Source of the DNA: JALOAT01 sp041685115
Lineage (GTDB): Bacteria > Pseudomonadota > Gammaproteobacteria > Thiohalomonadales > Thiohalomonadaceae
Direction: 5' to 3'
DNA: 64,000 nucleotides
Assembly: GCA_041685115.1 (NCBI GenBank)
Contig: JAWLGK010000002.1
Span: 1 to 64,000, forward strand
This document shows positions 28,474 through 37,261 of this stretch, one piece after another. How positions within the stretch are numbered: position 1 is the first letter of the stretch; each line of letters begins with the position of its first letter. Under the pieces are notes generated by a model that saw only the letters and a program-made list of their open reading frames with translations, searched no databases and was not told the origin of the DNA. The translations under genes and the position numbers were made by a program.

Positions 28474-31320
28474 GTGAAGGACTATAAAGACACCTTGAAC
28501 CTGCCCGACACCGCCTTCCCCATGCGCGGCAACCTGCCGCAGCGGGAACCCGAGGCGCTCAAGCGCTGGGCGGAACTGGACCTGTACGGCCGCCTGCGCG
28601 CGGCCGGCGAGGGCCGCCCGCGTTTCGTGCTGCACGACGGCCCACCGTACGCCAACGGCAACATCCACATCGGCCACGCGGTCAACAAGGTGCTCAAGGA
28701 CATCATCGTCAAGGCCAAGACCCTGAGCGGCTTCGACGCGCCCTACATCCCGGGCTGGGACTGCCACGGCCTGCCCATTGAGCTGCAGGTGGAGAAGAGC
28801 ATCGGCAAGGCCGGCACCCAGGTGGATCCAAAGACCTTCCGCCAGGCCTGCCGCGACTACGCCGCCGAGCAGGTGAATGGCCAGCGCGAGGACTTCAAGC
28901 GCCTGGGCGTGTTCGGCGACTGGGAGCGTCCGTACCTCACCATGGATTTCCGTTTCGAGGCCGACATCGTGCGCGCCCTCGGCCGCATCGTGGAGCGCGG
29001 CCACGTGCACAAGGGCTACAAGCCCGTGCACTGGTGCACCGACTGCGGCTCCGCGCTGGCGGAAGCTGAAGTGGAGTACGAGGACAAGACCTCGCCCGCC
29101 ATCGACGTGCGCTTCGAGGTGCTCGACGACGTGGCCTTCATGCAGCGTTGCCATCACGTGGAGCAGCACGAAGGGCAGGGCCCCATCGCCGTGGTGATCT
29201 GGACCACCACGCCGTGGACCCTGCCGGCCAACCAGGCGGTGGCGCTCAACGCCGAGCTGGAATACGTGGTGGTGCAGACCGATGGCGTGGACGGCCATGA
29301 ACCGGAACGCCTCGTCGTGGCCGATGCGCTGCTGAAGGACGTGATGCTGCGCTGGGGCGTGGAGAACTACCGCGTGGTGGCCTATTGCCGCGGCAGCGAC
29401 CTGGAAGGCGTGAAGCTCAAGCACCCGTTCTACAACCGTGAAGTGCCCGTGATCCTCGGCGAGCACGTCACCCTTGAGGCCGGTACCGGCGCGGTGCACA
29501 CGGCCCCCGGTCACGGCCAGGAAGACTACGTGGTGGGCATGCGCTACGGCCTCAAGGTGGACAATCCGGTGGGTGGCGACGGCAAGTTCCTGCCGGACAC
29601 CGAACTGTTCGCCGGCCAGCACGTGCTCAAGGCCAACGGCGCGGTGATGGAGGTGCTGAAGGCGCACGGCGCGCTGGTGCACGCGGAGAACCTGCGCCAT
29701 AGCTACCCGCACTGCTGGCGCCACAAGACGCCCATCATCTTCCGCGCCACGCCGCAGTGGTTCATCAGCATGGAGCAGAACGGCCTGCGCAGCGATGCGC
29801 TCAAGGCCATCGCCGCCACGCGCTGGGTGCCCGAGTGGGGCCAGGCACGCATCGAGGCCATGGTGCAGAACCGTCCCGACTGGTGCATCTCGCGCCAGCG
29901 CACCTGGGGCGTGCCCATCGCCCTGTTCGTGCACAAGCAGAGCGGTGACCTGCATCCGGAGACGCCGCGCCTCGTGGAAGAGGTGGCGAAGCGCATCGAA
30001 CAGCAGGGCATCGATGCCTGGTTCGATCTGGAGCCGGCGGAACTGCTCGGTGCCGAGGCGGAGAACTACGACAAGGTGCGCGACACCCTGGACGTGTGGT
30101 TTGACTCCGGCGTCACGCACTCCGCTGTGCTGGAGAGCCGCGAAGGCATGACGGACTTCCCCGCGGCCGATCTGTACCTGGAAGGTTCCGATCAGCACCG
30201 CGGCTGGTTCCAGTCCTCGCTGCTTACTTCCGTGGCCATGCGCCAGGTGGCGCCCTACAAGCAGGTGCTCACCCACGGCTTCACCGTGGACGCCAAGGGC
30301 CAGAAGATGTCCAAGTCCAAGGGCAACGTGGTGGCGCCGCAGCAGGTGGTGAACCAGCTGGGCGCCGACATCCTGCGCCTGTGGGTGGCGGCCACGGATT
30401 ACCGCGGCGAGATGAGCGTGTCAGACGAAATCCTCAAGCGCACCGCCGACGCCTATCGCCGCATCCGCAACACCGCGCGCTTCTTCCTCGCCAACCTCAA
30501 GGGCTTCGACCCGGCGCAGCACGCCGTGGCGCCCGCCGGCATGGTGGCGCTCGACCGCTGGGCCGTGGCGCGTGCGCAGCAGTTGCAGCAGGAACTGGTC
30601 GCGGCCTATGACGCCTACGAGTTCCACCTCATCTACCAGAAGGTGCACAACTTCTGCTCGGTGGACATGGGCGCCTTCTACCTGGATGTGATCAAGGACC
30701 GTCAGTACACCGCCAAGGCCGACAGCACGGCGCGCCGCTCCACGCAGACGGCCCTTTACCACATCGCCGAGGCCTTCGCGCGCTGGCTCGCGCCCATCCT
30801 CAGCTTCACCGCCGAGGAGATCTGGAGCCATCTGCCCGGCGAGCGCGGCGAGTCCGTGTTCCTCGCCACCTGGCATCAGTTCCCGGCGCTGGGCGACGAC
30901 CAGGGCATGGACCTGGATTACTGGGCGCAGATCCTGGAAGTGCGCGATGCGGTGAACACCGAGTTGGAACGCCTGCGCGCCGCCGGCGGCATCGGCGCCT
31001 CGCTGGATGCGGAAGTGGACATCCACGCCGGGCGCGAGATCCATGACAAGCTCGCGCGCCTCGGCGACGAGTTGCGCTTCGCACTCATCACTTCCTATGC
31101 CAACGTGCACCTGGTCGCCACGCCGCCGGAAAACGCGGCGCACGTCACCTTGAGCAGCAAGGACGAGATCTGGGTGGAGGTGCGGCCGTCCGCCCATGCC
31201 AAGTGCGCGCGCTGCTGGCATCATCGCGAGGACGTGGGCGTCCGTGGGGATCATCCGCACATCTGTGGCCGCTGCGTGGACAACGTGGAAGGCGGCGGCG
31301 AAGCGCGCCGCTTCGCCTGA
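28474..31320 (+). CDS. ileS: Isoleucyl-tRNA synthetase
   Basis: This 948-residue class I synthetase has the HIGH motif (HIGHA, residues 67-70), the KMSKS motif (KMSKSKGNV, about 610-618), the CP1 editing domain and a C-terminal zinc site (CARCWHHREDVG... CGRC). The start is GTG behind GAGAGG. The tRNA is charged with isoleucine and mischarged valine is edited. A gene of this zinc-containing form is the usual bacterial type. Confidence 0.97.
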   Translation: MKDYKDTLNLPDTAFPMRGNLPQREPEALKRWAELDLYGRLRAAGEGRPRFVLHDGPPYANGNIHIGHAVNKVLKDIIVKAKTLSGFDAPYIPGWDCHGLPIELQVEKSIGKAGTQVDPKTFRQACRDYAAEQVNGQREDFKRLGVFGDWERPYLTMDFRFEADIVRALGRIVERGHVHKGYKPVHWCTDCGSALAEAEVEYEDKTSPAIDVRFEVLDDVAFMQRCHHVEQHEGQGPIAVVIWTTTPWTLPANQAVALNAELEYVVVQTDGVDGHEPERLVVADALLKDVMLRWGVENYRVVAYCRGSDLEGVKLKHPFYNREVPVILGEHVTLEAGTGAVHTAPGHGQEDYVVGMRYGLKVDNPVGGDGKFLPDTELFAGQHVLKANGAVMEVLKAHGALVHAENLRHSYPHCWRHKTPIIFRATPQWFISMEQNGLRSDALKAIAATRWVPEWGQARIEAMVQNRPDWCISRQRTWGVPIALFVHKQSGDLHPETPRLVEEVAKRIEQQGIDAWFDLEPAELLGAEAENYDKVRDTLDVWFDSGVTHSAVLESREGMTDFPAADLYLEGSDQHRGWFQSSLLTSVAMRQVAPYKQVLTHGFTVDAKGQKMSKSKGNVVAPQQVVNQLGADILRLWVAATDYRGEMSVSDEILKRTADAYRRIRNTARFFLANLKGFDPAQHAVAPAGMVALDRWAVARAQQLQQELVAAYDAYEFHLIYQKVHNFCSVDMGAFYLDVIKDRQYTAKADSTARRSTQTALYHIAEAFARWLAPILSFTAEEIWSHLPGERGESVFLATWHQFPALGDDQGMDLDYWAQILEVRDAVNTELERLRAAGGIGASLDAEVDIHAGREIHDKLARLGDELRFALITSYANVHLVATPPENAAHVTLSSKDEIWVEVRPSAHAKCARCWHHREDVGVRGDHPHICGRCVDNVEGGGEARRFA

Positions 31321-31329
31321 GGTCTGCGG

Positions 31330-31794
31330 ATGCGCTGGTTGTGGCTTTCCGTGATGGTGGTGGTGATCGATCAGCTCACCAAGGCGCTCGCCAGCGAGAT
31401 GCTGGCGCTGTACGAGGCGGTGCCCGTACTGCCGGGGTTCAATCTCACCCTGATGCACAACACCGGCGCCGCCTTCAGTTTCCTCAGTGACGAGGGCGGC
31501 TGGCAGCGCTGGTTCTTCGCGACCGTCGCGGTAGTGGTCAGTGCCATGCTGGTGCTGTGGCTCCGGCGTCTTTCGCCGGGTCAGCGCTGGCTCTCCGTCG
31601 CCATCGCCCTGGTGATCGGCGGCGCCCTCGGCAACCTGTGGGATCGCTTCATGCTCGGTTACGTCATCGACTTCATCGACGTCTACGCGGGGCACTGGCA
31701 CTGGCCTGCGTTCAACATCGCCGATTCCGCCATAACCGTGGGCGCGGCCATGCTGCTCATCGACGCCTTCCGGCCGCAGCGGGAAACGCGATGA
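31330..31794 (+). CDS. lspA: Lipoprotein signal peptidase
   Basis: This 154-residue, four-segment membrane aspartyl protease removes prolipoprotein signal peptides. Conserved motifs are HNTGAAFSFL, GGALGNLWDR and FNIADSAI; the last two contain the catalytic aspartates. It lies nine bases after ileS, and its stop overlaps fkpB (ATGA). Substrates in this window include the two lipoproteins near 35-37 kb. Confidence 0.96.
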   Translation: MRWLWLSVMVVVIDQLTKALASEMLALYEAVPVLPGFNLTLMHNTGAAFSFLSDEGGWQRWFFATVAVVVSAMLVLWLRRLSPGQRWLSVAIALVIGGALGNLWDRFMLGYVIDFIDVYAGHWHWPAFNIADSAITVGAAMLLIDAFRPQRETR

Positions 31795-32231
31795 GTGCGC
31801 CCGTGATCCGGCCCGGGGCGCAGGTCCGCCTGCACTACGCGCTGTCCCATGCCGACGGCACCGAGATCGATGCCAGCCTCGGTGGCGACCCGCTCCATTT
31901 CGTGGTGGGCGACGGCACCTTCGCGCCCGGGCTCGAACAGGTGCTGCTGGGCATGCCCGCGGGCCGCTGCGAGCGCATTCTGCTCGGACCCGGCGAGGCC
32001 TTCGGTGCCCGCGACGAGAGCAACGTGCACGCCATGTCGCGCAGTGACTTCGGTGACCTGGAGCTGTCCGAAGGCAGCCTGGTGAGTTTCGCGCTGCCCA
32101 ACGGTGACGAGATCGCAGGTGTGGTCAAAACGCTGGCGGGTGAGGCGGTCGACGTGGATTTCAACCACCCGCTGGCCGGGCTGCCGTTGCAGTTTTACGT
32201 GGAAATCATCGAGGTCATTGCCCCCGAGTGA
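31791..32231 (+). CDS. fkpB: FKBP-type peptidyl-prolyl isomerase, SlpA/FkpB type
   Basis: This 146-residue protein has an FKBP domain interrupted by an insert-in-flap chaperone domain, as in SlpA/SlyD. It contains GDGTFAPGLEQVLLGM and the VDFNHPLAG motif. It lacks the histidine-rich tail of SlyD. The lspA-fkpB-ispH order with four-base overlaps on both sides is conserved. Confidence 0.93.
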   Translation: MSAPVIRPGAQVRLHYALSHADGTEIDASLGGDPLHFVVGDGTFAPGLEQVLLGMPAGRCERILLGPGEAFGARDESNVHAMSRSDFGDLELSEGSLVSFALPNGDEIAGVVKTLAGEAVDVDFNHPLAGLPLQFYVEIIEVIAPE

Positions 32232-33166
32232 GCATACAGATCCTCCTCGCCAACCCGCGTGGCTTTTGCGCCGGTGTGGACCGCGCCATCGAGATCGTCG
32301 ACCGCGCCATCGAGCTGCTGGGCGCGCCCATCTATGTGCGCCACGAAGTGGTGCACAACAAGTACGTGGTGGAGCGGCTGCGTGAGAAGGGTGCGGTGTT
32401 CGTGGACGAGCTCGACCAGGTGCCCGACGACGCCACAGTGATCTTCAGCGCCCACGGCGTGCCTCCGTCGGTGGAAGCCGAAGCGGCCGCGCGCGGCCTG
32501 CGCGTGTTCGATGCCACCTGTCCGTTGGTCACCAAGGTGCACATGGAGGTGATCCGCCACGCGCGCGCGGGACGCGAGGTCATCCTCATCGGTCACGCCG
32601 GACATCCGGAAGTGGAGGGCACGCTGGGTCAGTACCGGGACGGCCCTGGGATCCACCTGGTGGAAAAGCCCGTGGACGTGACAACCCTGACGGTGCAGGA
32701 CCCGAACAACCTGGCCTATGCCACCCAGACCACCCTGTCCACCGACGATGCTGCGCACGTGGTGAATGCCTTGAAGCAATGCTTCCCGGCCATTCAGGGT
32801 CCCAGGAAAGACGATATCTGCTATGCCACGCAGAATCGCCAGGATGCGGTGAAGGAACTGGCCGCCCATTGCGATGTGGTGTTCGTGGTGGGTTCGCCCA
32901 ACAGCTCCAATTCCAACCGCCTGCGCGAAGTGGCCGAGCGGCTCGGCACCCCGGCCTTCCTCATCGACAACGCAAAGGAAATCGAGCCAGACTGGCTGCA
33001 AGGCCGGCAGCGCATCGGCATCACCGCCGGGGCGTCGGCGCCGGAGGTGTTGGTGCAGGCGGTGATAGAGCGCCTGAGGGAATTGGGTGCGAGCGGGCCG
33101 GTGGAGAACGAAGGCCAGGCGGAGCAGGTGGTGTTCCCGTTGCCCAAGGCGTTGCAGCGGGACTGA
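32228..33166 (+). CDS. ispH: 4-hydroxy-3-methylbut-2-enyl diphosphate reductase
   Basis: This 312-residue iron-sulfur enzyme performs the last step of the MEP isoprenoid pathway. The three cluster cysteines are in NPRGFCAGVDRAI, FDATCPLV and DDICYATQNRQ; the VGSPNSSNSNRL loop is intact. The start is GTG overlapping the fkpB stop. It supplies substrate for IspB encoded in the same window. Confidence 0.97.
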   Translation: MSIQILLANPRGFCAGVDRAIEIVDRAIELLGAPIYVRHEVVHNKYVVERLREKGAVFVDELDQVPDDATVIFSAHGVPPSVEAEAAARGLRVFDATCPLVTKVHMEVIRHARAGREVILIGHAGHPEVEGTLGQYRDGPGIHLVEKPVDVTTLTVQDPNNLAYATQTTLSTDDAAHVVNALKQCFPAIQGPRKDDICYATQNRQDAVKELAAHCDVVFVVGSPNSSNSNRLREVAERLGTPAFLIDNAKEIEPDWLQGRQRIGITAGASAPEVLVQAVIERLRELGASGPVENEGQAEQVVFPLPKALQRD

Positions 33167-33204
33167 TCCACGGCGGGGGATACGGCTATGGGAGATTCCG
33201 TTTT

Positions 33205-34305
33205 ATGACAAAAATCCATGTGATTGGCGGTGGTCTCATCGGCATGCTCACAGCCCGTGAGCTGGCGCTGGCCGGGCGCGACGTCGTTCTCCTCGAACGT
33301 GGCGAGACCGGGCGCGAGTCGTCCTGGGCGGGCGGCGGCATCCTCTCGCCGCTGCATCCGTGGCGCTACCCAGACGCCGTCACCCAGCTCGCGCGCTGGG
33401 GCCAGCAGCATTACGGCGCGCTGACGCAGGCACTGGCCACGAAGACGGGCATCGACCCGGAGTGGACCCGCAGTGGCTTGATGTGGCTGAGCACCGACGA
33501 GAAGGCCGAGGCACTGGGCTGGGCCGCGCGCGAGGGCTACGACCTCGGCGTGCTCGACGGCGAGTCCGCGGTGCGCGACTGCGAGCCGGTGCTCGCCGCG
33601 GGCTTTTCTGAGGCGCTCTTCATGTCGTCGGTGGCGCAGCTGCGCAATCCGCGCCTGATGCAGTCGGCGCGTGCCGAATTGCTGCGGCTTGGCGTGGAGA
33701 TCCACGAGGCCGTGGAGGTGCGCGGCTTCGTCACCCAGGGCGATCATCTGAAGGCGTTGGTGACGCACGCGGGCGAACTCGATGCCGAACAGGCGGTGGT
33801 GGCCTCCGGTGCCTGGAGCGGTGATCTGCTGGCGCAGACCGGGCTGTCCCTGCCCATCAAGCCCGTGCGCGGTCAGATGGTGCTGTTCAGGGCCGAGCCC
33901 GGGCTGCTCACCCGCATGGTGATGCACCAGGATCGCTACCTGATCCCGCGCCGTGACGGGCGCATCCTGGCCGGTTCCACCGTCGAGGATGTGGGGTTCG
34001 TCAAGCAGACCACGGGAGATGCCCTCGCCGAACTCAAGGCCGCGGCCTTCGCCATGGTGCCGGCCCTGGAAAGGTTTCCCGTCGAGCACCATTGGGCCGG
34101 CCTGCGGCCGGGCTCGCCCACCGGCATTCCGTACATCGGCGAACACCCGCACATGCGCGGCCTGTTCGTGAACGCCGGCCATTATCGCAACGGCGTGGTT
34201 CTTGGCCTGGCCTCCACGCGCCTGGTGGCCGACCTCGTGCTCGGTAGAAGCCCCATTCTCGAGCCGGCGCCTTATGCGCCGGCCACCGAGACCATGGACT
34301 TGTAA
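33205..34305 (+). CDS. thiO: Glycine oxidase ThiO-type FAD enzyme
   Basis: This 366-residue FAD-dependent amine oxidase has the dinucleotide fold VIGGGLIGMLTARELALAGR at the N-terminus and the SSWAGGGILSPLHPWRYPD segment typical of ThiO-like proteins. ThiO makes iminoglycine for the thiazole of thiamine, but no other thi gene is nearby, so another small amino acid may be the substrate. The ATG at 33205 starts just before the FAD motif; the frame extends upstream in ispH but without homology. Confidence 0.8.
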   Translation: MTKIHVIGGGLIGMLTARELALAGRDVVLLERGETGRESSWAGGGILSPLHPWRYPDAVTQLARWGQQHYGALTQALATKTGIDPEWTRSGLMWLSTDEKAEALGWAAREGYDLGVLDGESAVRDCEPVLAAGFSEALFMSSVAQLRNPRLMQSARAELLRLGVEIHEAVEVRGFVTQGDHLKALVTHAGELDAEQAVVASGAWSGDLLAQTGLSLPIKPVRGQMVLFRAEPGLLTRMVMHQDRYLIPRRDGRILAGSTVEDVGFVKQTTGDALAELKAAAFAMVPALERFPVEHHWAGLRPGSPTGIPYIGEHPHMRGLFVNAGHYRNGVVLGLASTRLVADLVLGRSPILEPAPYAPATETMDL

Positions 34306-34324
34306 TGAACGGCTGTACTATACT
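34295..34324 (+). promoter_or_regulatory. Possible promoter of the Fur-family gene
   Basis: TGGACT, 18 bases, then TATACT. The -10 box ends eight bases before the ATG at 34332 and no Shine-Dalgarno sequence is present, so a leaderless transcript is possible. Confidence 0.4.
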
Positions 34325-34331
34325 CGGCGCC

Positions 34332-34754
34332 ATGAACCACGCCGAACTGCTTGGCAAACAAGAGGTTGTCACCAAACTGCAGGCCAAGGGGATCACCCCG
34401 ACCACGCAGCGCGTGACCATTGGCCAGGTCTTGTTCGCGCGCCCGCAGCACGTGTCCGCCGAGCAGGTGCTCGACATGGTGAACACGGAAGGCAGCCATG
34501 TCTCCAAGGCTACCGTCTACAACACCCTCAACCTGTTCGCCCGGTCAGGTCTCGTGCGCGAGGTAATCGTCGACCCGACCAAGATTTTCTACGACTCCAA
34601 CACCCGTCCGCACCATCACATGTTCGCCATGGACACCGGCGTGTTGTCCGATCTCCCGAGCGATCAGTTCCAGGTCCTCGGCATGCCGGACCTTCCTGAC
34701 GGTACATCCGTGGTGGGGCTCGACGTGGTCCTGCGGGTACGCTCGTCGGACTGA
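34332..34754 (+). CDS. Fur-family transcriptional regulator, Irr-like
   Basis: This 140-residue protein (149 if started at the ATG at 34305 that overlaps the thiO stop) has a winged-helix DNA-binding domain (PTTQRVTIGQVLFARPQHVS; SKATVYNTLNLFARSGLV). A histidine run (RPHHHMFAMDTG, about residues 92-103) follows. The pattern DPTKIFYDSNTRPHHH resembles Irr, the haem-responsive iron regulator best known in alphaproteobacteria, more than classical Fur; the CxxC zinc motifs of Fur are missing. Target genes are unknown. Confidence 0.82.
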   Translation: MNHAELLGKQEVVTKLQAKGITPTTQRVTIGQVLFARPQHVSAEQVLDMVNTEGSHVSKATVYNTLNLFARSGLVREVIVDPTKIFYDSNTRPHHHMFAMDTGVLSDLPSDQFQVLGMPDLPDGTSVVGLDVVLRVRSSD

Positions 34755-34764
34755 ACGCCGCGCG

Positions 34765-34793
34765 TTGTCTCAGCCCCGGCGTTTCTTTATACT
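34765..34793 (+). promoter_or_regulatory. tRNA-Thr promoter
   Basis: TTGTCT, 17 bases, then TATACT, followed by a GC-rich discriminator as in stringently controlled stable RNA promoters. It lies 12 bases before tRNA-Thr. Confidence 0.75.
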
Positions 34794-34805
34794 CCGCGCT
34801 TCTTC

Positions 34806-34881
<76 letters not shown>

Positions 34882-34901
34882 TATTTCTTCAGGTCCTGGA
34901 C

Positions 34902-34930
34902 AAAAAGCCCGCTGCTGCGGGCTTTTTGTT
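34902..34930 (+). terminator. tRNA-Thr terminator
   Basis: AAAAAGCCCGC and GCGGGCTTTTT form an 11-pair stem with a TGCT loop and a T-rich tail. It lies about 20 bases after the tRNA. Confidence 0.92.
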
Positions 34931-34998
34931 TTTCGCGCACAGGGCGGGCCGTGTCCGCCGTCCAAGCCGTGGCATGTGGGAAGACGGCGACCATGGAC

Positions 34999-36606
34999 CT
35001 ATGGGCACATGCTGCCGCTGCCGGACGGCAGTGCGGTGATCCGCAATTCATAGCCGCCATAGCGCCCTGCCCACGGCCGCGGCACCGGTGAGCGCGTCAC
35101 TTCTGCGTAATACCTGCCGGTGGCGGCAGGGACGAAGGTATCGATGCGCGAGGCGAGGGCGCAGCCGCTATTGGTGTTGGCCGGTGGTGGTGCGGCATCG
35201 TCGTTCTCGGCCAGTGGCGTCCCGGACGCGTCCAGGATTCGCAGGTAGGTGTCTGCGCCGTTGGCGAGGGCGTAGGTCTCGATACGGTACCCGGTGCCGG
35301 CCATGGCCTGGAACGGGATCACGTCGATTTCGAGCGCACCCGCGTGCTTGTACAGGTTGTGGCGTTCGAGACCGACGAAGTCCGTGTCACGTCCGCCGTT
35401 TACGTCATCGACCTCGTACGCATCCAGCGCGTATTGCACGTCGCGTTCCGCAAATGCCGCGAGCGTCTCGTCCGCAGACGATGCGATGAGGTCACTCGCC
35501 TGCCAGCCGTCCCAGAACGTCTCCAAGCTGGCAGGGCTGAGCTCACACATGGCCGGCATGTTCGCGGCGAAGGCCTCCCAGATGTCTGCCATGCCCCCCG
35601 GCGCGCCGTGCAGATTCCACAACACCTTGGCCACGGCACTTTCGCTGGTCGCATGGCGCAGCGACAGAGGCAACGCTGCGAAGTCGAAGTGCAGGCCGCG
35701 CCCACCGCTGGCTGAACCGTCTTCCGTATCCAGATAGAACGAGTGGGGCAGATCGATGCTCGACAGCGTGCTGTGCCGGCGTTCCGCCATCCACGCCTTG
35801 ATGGCACCGCCCAGGAAACTGCTGAAGCCTTCGCTCCAGGCGAGCCGCAGGTCCTGACGGGCATCGTTCAGGGTGTGATAGCCACCCGGTGAGTGAAGAA
35901 CACCGATACTGTGTTCCACAAAATGGCCGTACTCGTGCAGCAGCACGTCGTCGTCGAAATGATCCGTGTCGCCGGCGAGGGTGTCACCCGCATAGGTGCC
36001 GCCAAGCACGTAGATCGACGCGGGGCAGGTGGCGCAGAAGTAGCTGGTTCCGCCCGGCGGCGTGCCACCGGGCTGCCAGCGGGCGGTGAGCGCAGGTGGA
36101 GGACGTCCGTGCATTTCCTGCATGAATTCCCCCGCCGCTGTGTAGACATCGAGCATGTTGAATGCACCGGCGAGGTCGTCCGACACAGAGAGATTGAGCT
36201 TCGTGGTAAGTGAGCCGGGTGCAAATCCCGTCGATACGGCAAGCACGTTGCCTGCGAGATCCTTTACCGTCACCGAGGCACCGCTGCGCGTGCGCGCGAG
36301 CACGCGCAGGCGCATCGGTTCCCGGTCACCGCCCGCCGCCGCAACGGTGTAGCGGCCCAGGTCGTCGGTTCCGGCTTCGGCGACTACAGCACCGCTTGCA
36401 TTCAGCACCTGCACTGTGGCGAACCGCACGGGCTTGTCCTGGCCGCTACTGAAGCCGTACTCGCCTGTGTTCAAGAGCGTGTAGAGGCGATCCGAATACG
36501 TGACCGTGCCGCTCGCGGTGAAATGCACCGGTGGACCGAGGTGGTCGCCGTTGCCACCGCATCCGGTCAGCGTAACAGCCAGCAGGCAAGCGGCGGAAAG
36601 TCTCAT
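34999..36606 (-). CDS. Predicted zinc metallopeptidase lipoprotein
   Basis: This 535-residue protein starts MRLSAACLLAVTLTGCGG, a lipoprotein signal with lipobox LTGC. A beta domain resembling carboxypeptidase regulatory folds follows (about residues 50-120; VRFATVQVLNASGAVVAEAG). The catalytic zone has HEYGHFVEHSIG (near residue 225, an HExxH motif), and a downstream WSEGFSSFLGG could supply the third zinc ligand. The C-terminal 140 residues resemble a pre-peptidase PPC domain (YRIETYALANGADTYLRILD). The family was not recognised precisely. It forms a two-gene unit with the upstream small lipoprotein. Confidence 0.72.
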   Translation of the reverse strand: MRLSAACLLAVTLTGCGGNGDHLGPPVHFTASGTVTYSDRLYTLLNTGEYGFSSGQDKPVRFATVQVLNASGAVVAEAGTDDLGRYTVAAAGGDREPMRLRVLARTRSGASVTVKDLAGNVLAVSTGFAPGSLTTKLNLSVSDDLAGAFNMLDVYTAAGEFMQEMHGRPPPALTARWQPGGTPPGGTSYFCATCPASIYVLGGTYAGDTLAGDTDHFDDDVLLHEYGHFVEHSIGVLHSPGGYHTLNDARQDLRLAWSEGFSSFLGGAIKAWMAERRHSTLSSIDLPHSFYLDTEDGSASGGRGLHFDFAALPLSLRHATSESAVAKVLWNLHGAPGGMADIWEAFAANMPAMCELSPASLETFWDGWQASDLIASSADETLAAFAERDVQYALDAYEVDDVNGGRDTDFVGLERHNLYKHAGALEIDVIPFQAMAGTGYRIETYALANGADTYLRILDASGTPLAENDDAAPPPANTNSGCALASRIDTFVPAATGRYYAEVTRSPVPRPWAGRYGGYELRITALPSGSGSMCP

Positions 36607-36607
36607 G

Positions 36608-37069
36608 TCAGTCGAGAGGAAAATCGCGGATGCCACCCCGCGCGGGCGGCAGGGCTGGCGTGGCAGGCTTGGCGCGACTGCCGAGGATCAGCTGGGCGCG
36701 GGCGCCGAATACGTTGTCCTCCCAATGGGCATGCGCCTGTGCCCGAATGATGGCGCGGCCGGTTTCCGGTACGCGCACCGTGAAGTTCATCACGCGCATC
36801 TCAGTGCGTTGCATCGGTCCCTGCCAGTGCGTGTCACCGGAGAACAGCGCGATATCTTCCGGGAGTTCCACGTGGATGATTACCAGGGGATTGTCGGATA
36901 ACGCGCGCGTGGTGACGGAGATATCTGCAAGTCGCCCTGGCGTCAGGGGGGACGTTGCGAAAATCGCGATTTGCACTGGCGAGGCAATTTTTCCCGCATA
37001 CGGCGCGGCAGGCGTTCCACACGACGTGAGCGCCAATACCACCAGTGCGATGCTTCCCAGGCGGGTCAT
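36608..37069 (-). CDS. Small lipoprotein of unknown function
   Basis: This 153-residue protein has a lipoprotein signal (MTRLGSIALVVLALTSCGTP). The rest is predicted beta-rich, with LADISVTTRALSDNPLVIIHVELPEDIALFSGD and NFTVRVPETGRAIIRAQAHAHW-type strands, suggesting an immunoglobulin-like fold. It is not recognised. It lies one base before the peptidase start, so the two are likely co-expressed and may act together at the cell envelope. Confidence 0.7.
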   Translation of the reverse strand: MTRLGSIALVVLALTSCGTPAAPYAGKIASPVQIAIFATSPLTPGRLADISVTTRALSDNPLVIIHVELPEDIALFSGDTHWQGPMQRTEMRVMNFTVRVPETGRAIIRAQAHAHWEDNVFGARAQLILGSRAKPATPALPPARGGIRDFPLD

Positions 37070-37261
37070 AGGGCTGCTAGAGAATTCGACGACCGAATAC
37101 TAGCGCAGCTGGGGAAGGGCGTATTATGCCGATACGTTATGGAGATACGCTGAAAATGCCTGCGCGCACGTTAAGGCGCGAGCTTCTTTGCAAGCGATCA
37201 CAAAAACAACGAAAGCTGCTCCACGATCCCGCGACCTATCTGATGTGAAGGCGACGCGTCG

